A stretch of 6,752 nt of DNA, taken from contig JAOAHW010000158.1 of NCBI GenBank assembly GCA_026415015.1, positions 1-6,752 on the forward strand. The letters run 5' to 3'. Both the position numbers and the translations under genes were made by a program. Of this stretch, positions 6,175 through 6,752 are shown piece by piece. The notes under the pieces are model-generated. The model was given only the letters and a program-made list of their open reading frames with translations, was not told the origin of the DNA and did no database searches. Numbering within the stretch: the stretch's first letter is position 1; each line of letters begins with the position of its first letter. Origin of the DNA: Syntrophorhabdaceae bacterium. Lineage in GTDB: Bacteria > Desulfobacterota > Syntrophorhabdia > Syntrophorhabdales > Syntrophorhabdaceae.

Positions 6175-6752
6175 ATGGCTGTAGCTCGATACATTAAGGA
6201 TGATAAAGACCAGATTATTGATGTCATATATGAATCAGGGATACACGTAAAACCATCCTATTCACCAAAAGACCTCGCTGAGATAGGTTTTGAATATGAA
6301 AAAGACCTAGCAGACCCGGGACAGTATCCATATACAAGGGGCATACATCCATTAGGGTATCGCTCGAGGGCATGGACTACAAGGCAGTATACAGGTTTTG
6401 GTACACCCCAGGAGACCAACGAGAGGTTCAAGCTCATGATCTCCCATGGACAGACAGGCTTAAACGTTGCCTTTGACCTCCCTACTCAGATGGGATATGA
6501 CTCAGATGATGAGATGGCTGAGGGTGAGGTGGGCAGGGTTGGTATGGCAGTAGATACCTTAAGGGACTTTGAGATAGCCTTCAAGGATATACGGCTTGAT
6601 AAGATAGGGAGCGGTCTCACAATAAATGCCGTGGCATCTATTATGCTTGCCATGTATCAGGCAGTGGCAGAGAAATATGGATATGACCCAAAGGTTATAT
6701 CAGCCACACCGCAAAATGATATCCTCAAGGAGATGATAGGTAGAGGGGCTGT
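6175..6752 (+). CDS. Acyl-CoA mutase large (catalytic) subunit, methylmalonyl-CoA mutase-like, N-terminal part
   Basis: The frame opens at ATG 6175 behind GGAGG (6166-6170) and stays open to the right edge, giving 192 residues of a protein usually near 550. It is the substrate-binding barrel of a B12-dependent carbon-skeleton mutase. Motifs include YPYTRGIHP (51-59), RAWTTRQYTGFGT (65-77), GLNVAFDLPTQMGYDSD (95-111) and TPQNDILKE (178-186). Aligned by constant offset of 17 to Propionibacterium shermanii MutB from memory, Arg65, Thr68, Arg70, Tyr72, Thr149, Thr178, Gln180 and Arg190 match R82, T85, R87, Y89, T166, T195, Q197 and R207. Tyr89 and Arg207 bind the free carboxylate of methylmalonyl-CoA; isobutyryl-CoA mutase has Phe and Gln there. 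So a dicarboxylic acyl-CoA is favoured. Departures are Asn97 for Ser114, Gly147 for Ser164 and Pro179 for Ile196. A specialised substrate is therefore possible. Confidence 0.92.
   Translation, partial: MAVARYIKDDKDQIIDVIYESGIHVKPSYSPKDLAEIGFEYEKDLADPGQYPYTRGIHPLGYRSRAWTTRQYTGFGTPQETNERFKLMISHGQTGLNVAFDLPTQMGYDSDDEMAEGEVGRVGMAVDTLRDFEIAFKDIRLDKIGSGLTINAVASIMLAMYQAVAEKYGYDPKVISATPQNDILKEMIGRGA

Overview
The window looks like part of an AT-leaning genome of a Gram-negative anaerobe-like bacterium. A signal-peptide-bearing beta-barrel protein shows that there is an outer membrane. Arg codons AGG/AGA and Ile codon ATA are frequent, and genes are packed tightly behind GGAGG or AGGGGG ribosome binding sites. 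A Desulfobacterota/Syntrophia-type or similar lineage is my best guess, made by eye from gene content and codon use, and not firm.

Left part, minus strand (1-1533): the N-terminal 128 residues of an OFA-type (oxalate/formate antiporter-like) major facilitator transporter run off the left edge. Upstream of it lies a separate gene for a secreted beta-barrel protein resembling DUF2860. The 211-base gap between them carries a candidate promoter for the transporter.

Centre: a 175-base divergent intergenic region (1534-1708) holds a near-consensus sigma-70 promoter (TTGACA-17-TATAGT) for the plus-strand operon. A 17-bp inverted repeat sits just past the expected transcription start, where a repressor would bind.

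Right part, plus strand (1709 to the right edge): one compact operon. It encodes a class III (CaiB/BaiF) CoA-transferase, a GntR/FCD regulator, a MeaB/ArgK GTPase overlapping the regulator by 26 bases, an acyl-CoA dehydrogenase, a stand-alone B12-binding mutase subunit, and the start of the mutase catalytic subunit, cut by the right edge.

How the genes may work together: the CoA-transferase activates an organic acid, the B12 mutase rearranges its carbon skeleton with MeaB protecting or loading the cofactor, the acyl-CoA dehydrogenase oxidises an acyl-CoA intermediate, and the GntR protein probably controls the operon through the palindrome. The mutase keeps the Tyr and Arg that hold the free carboxylate of methylmalonyl-CoA, so a dicarboxylic acyl-CoA substrate is favoured. 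It differs at other pocket positions, and the dehydrogenase lacks the catalytic Glu at both usual places. The cluster may therefore serve a substrate other than plain propionate/methylmalonate, such as a branched or substituted succinate or malonate. That is inference.
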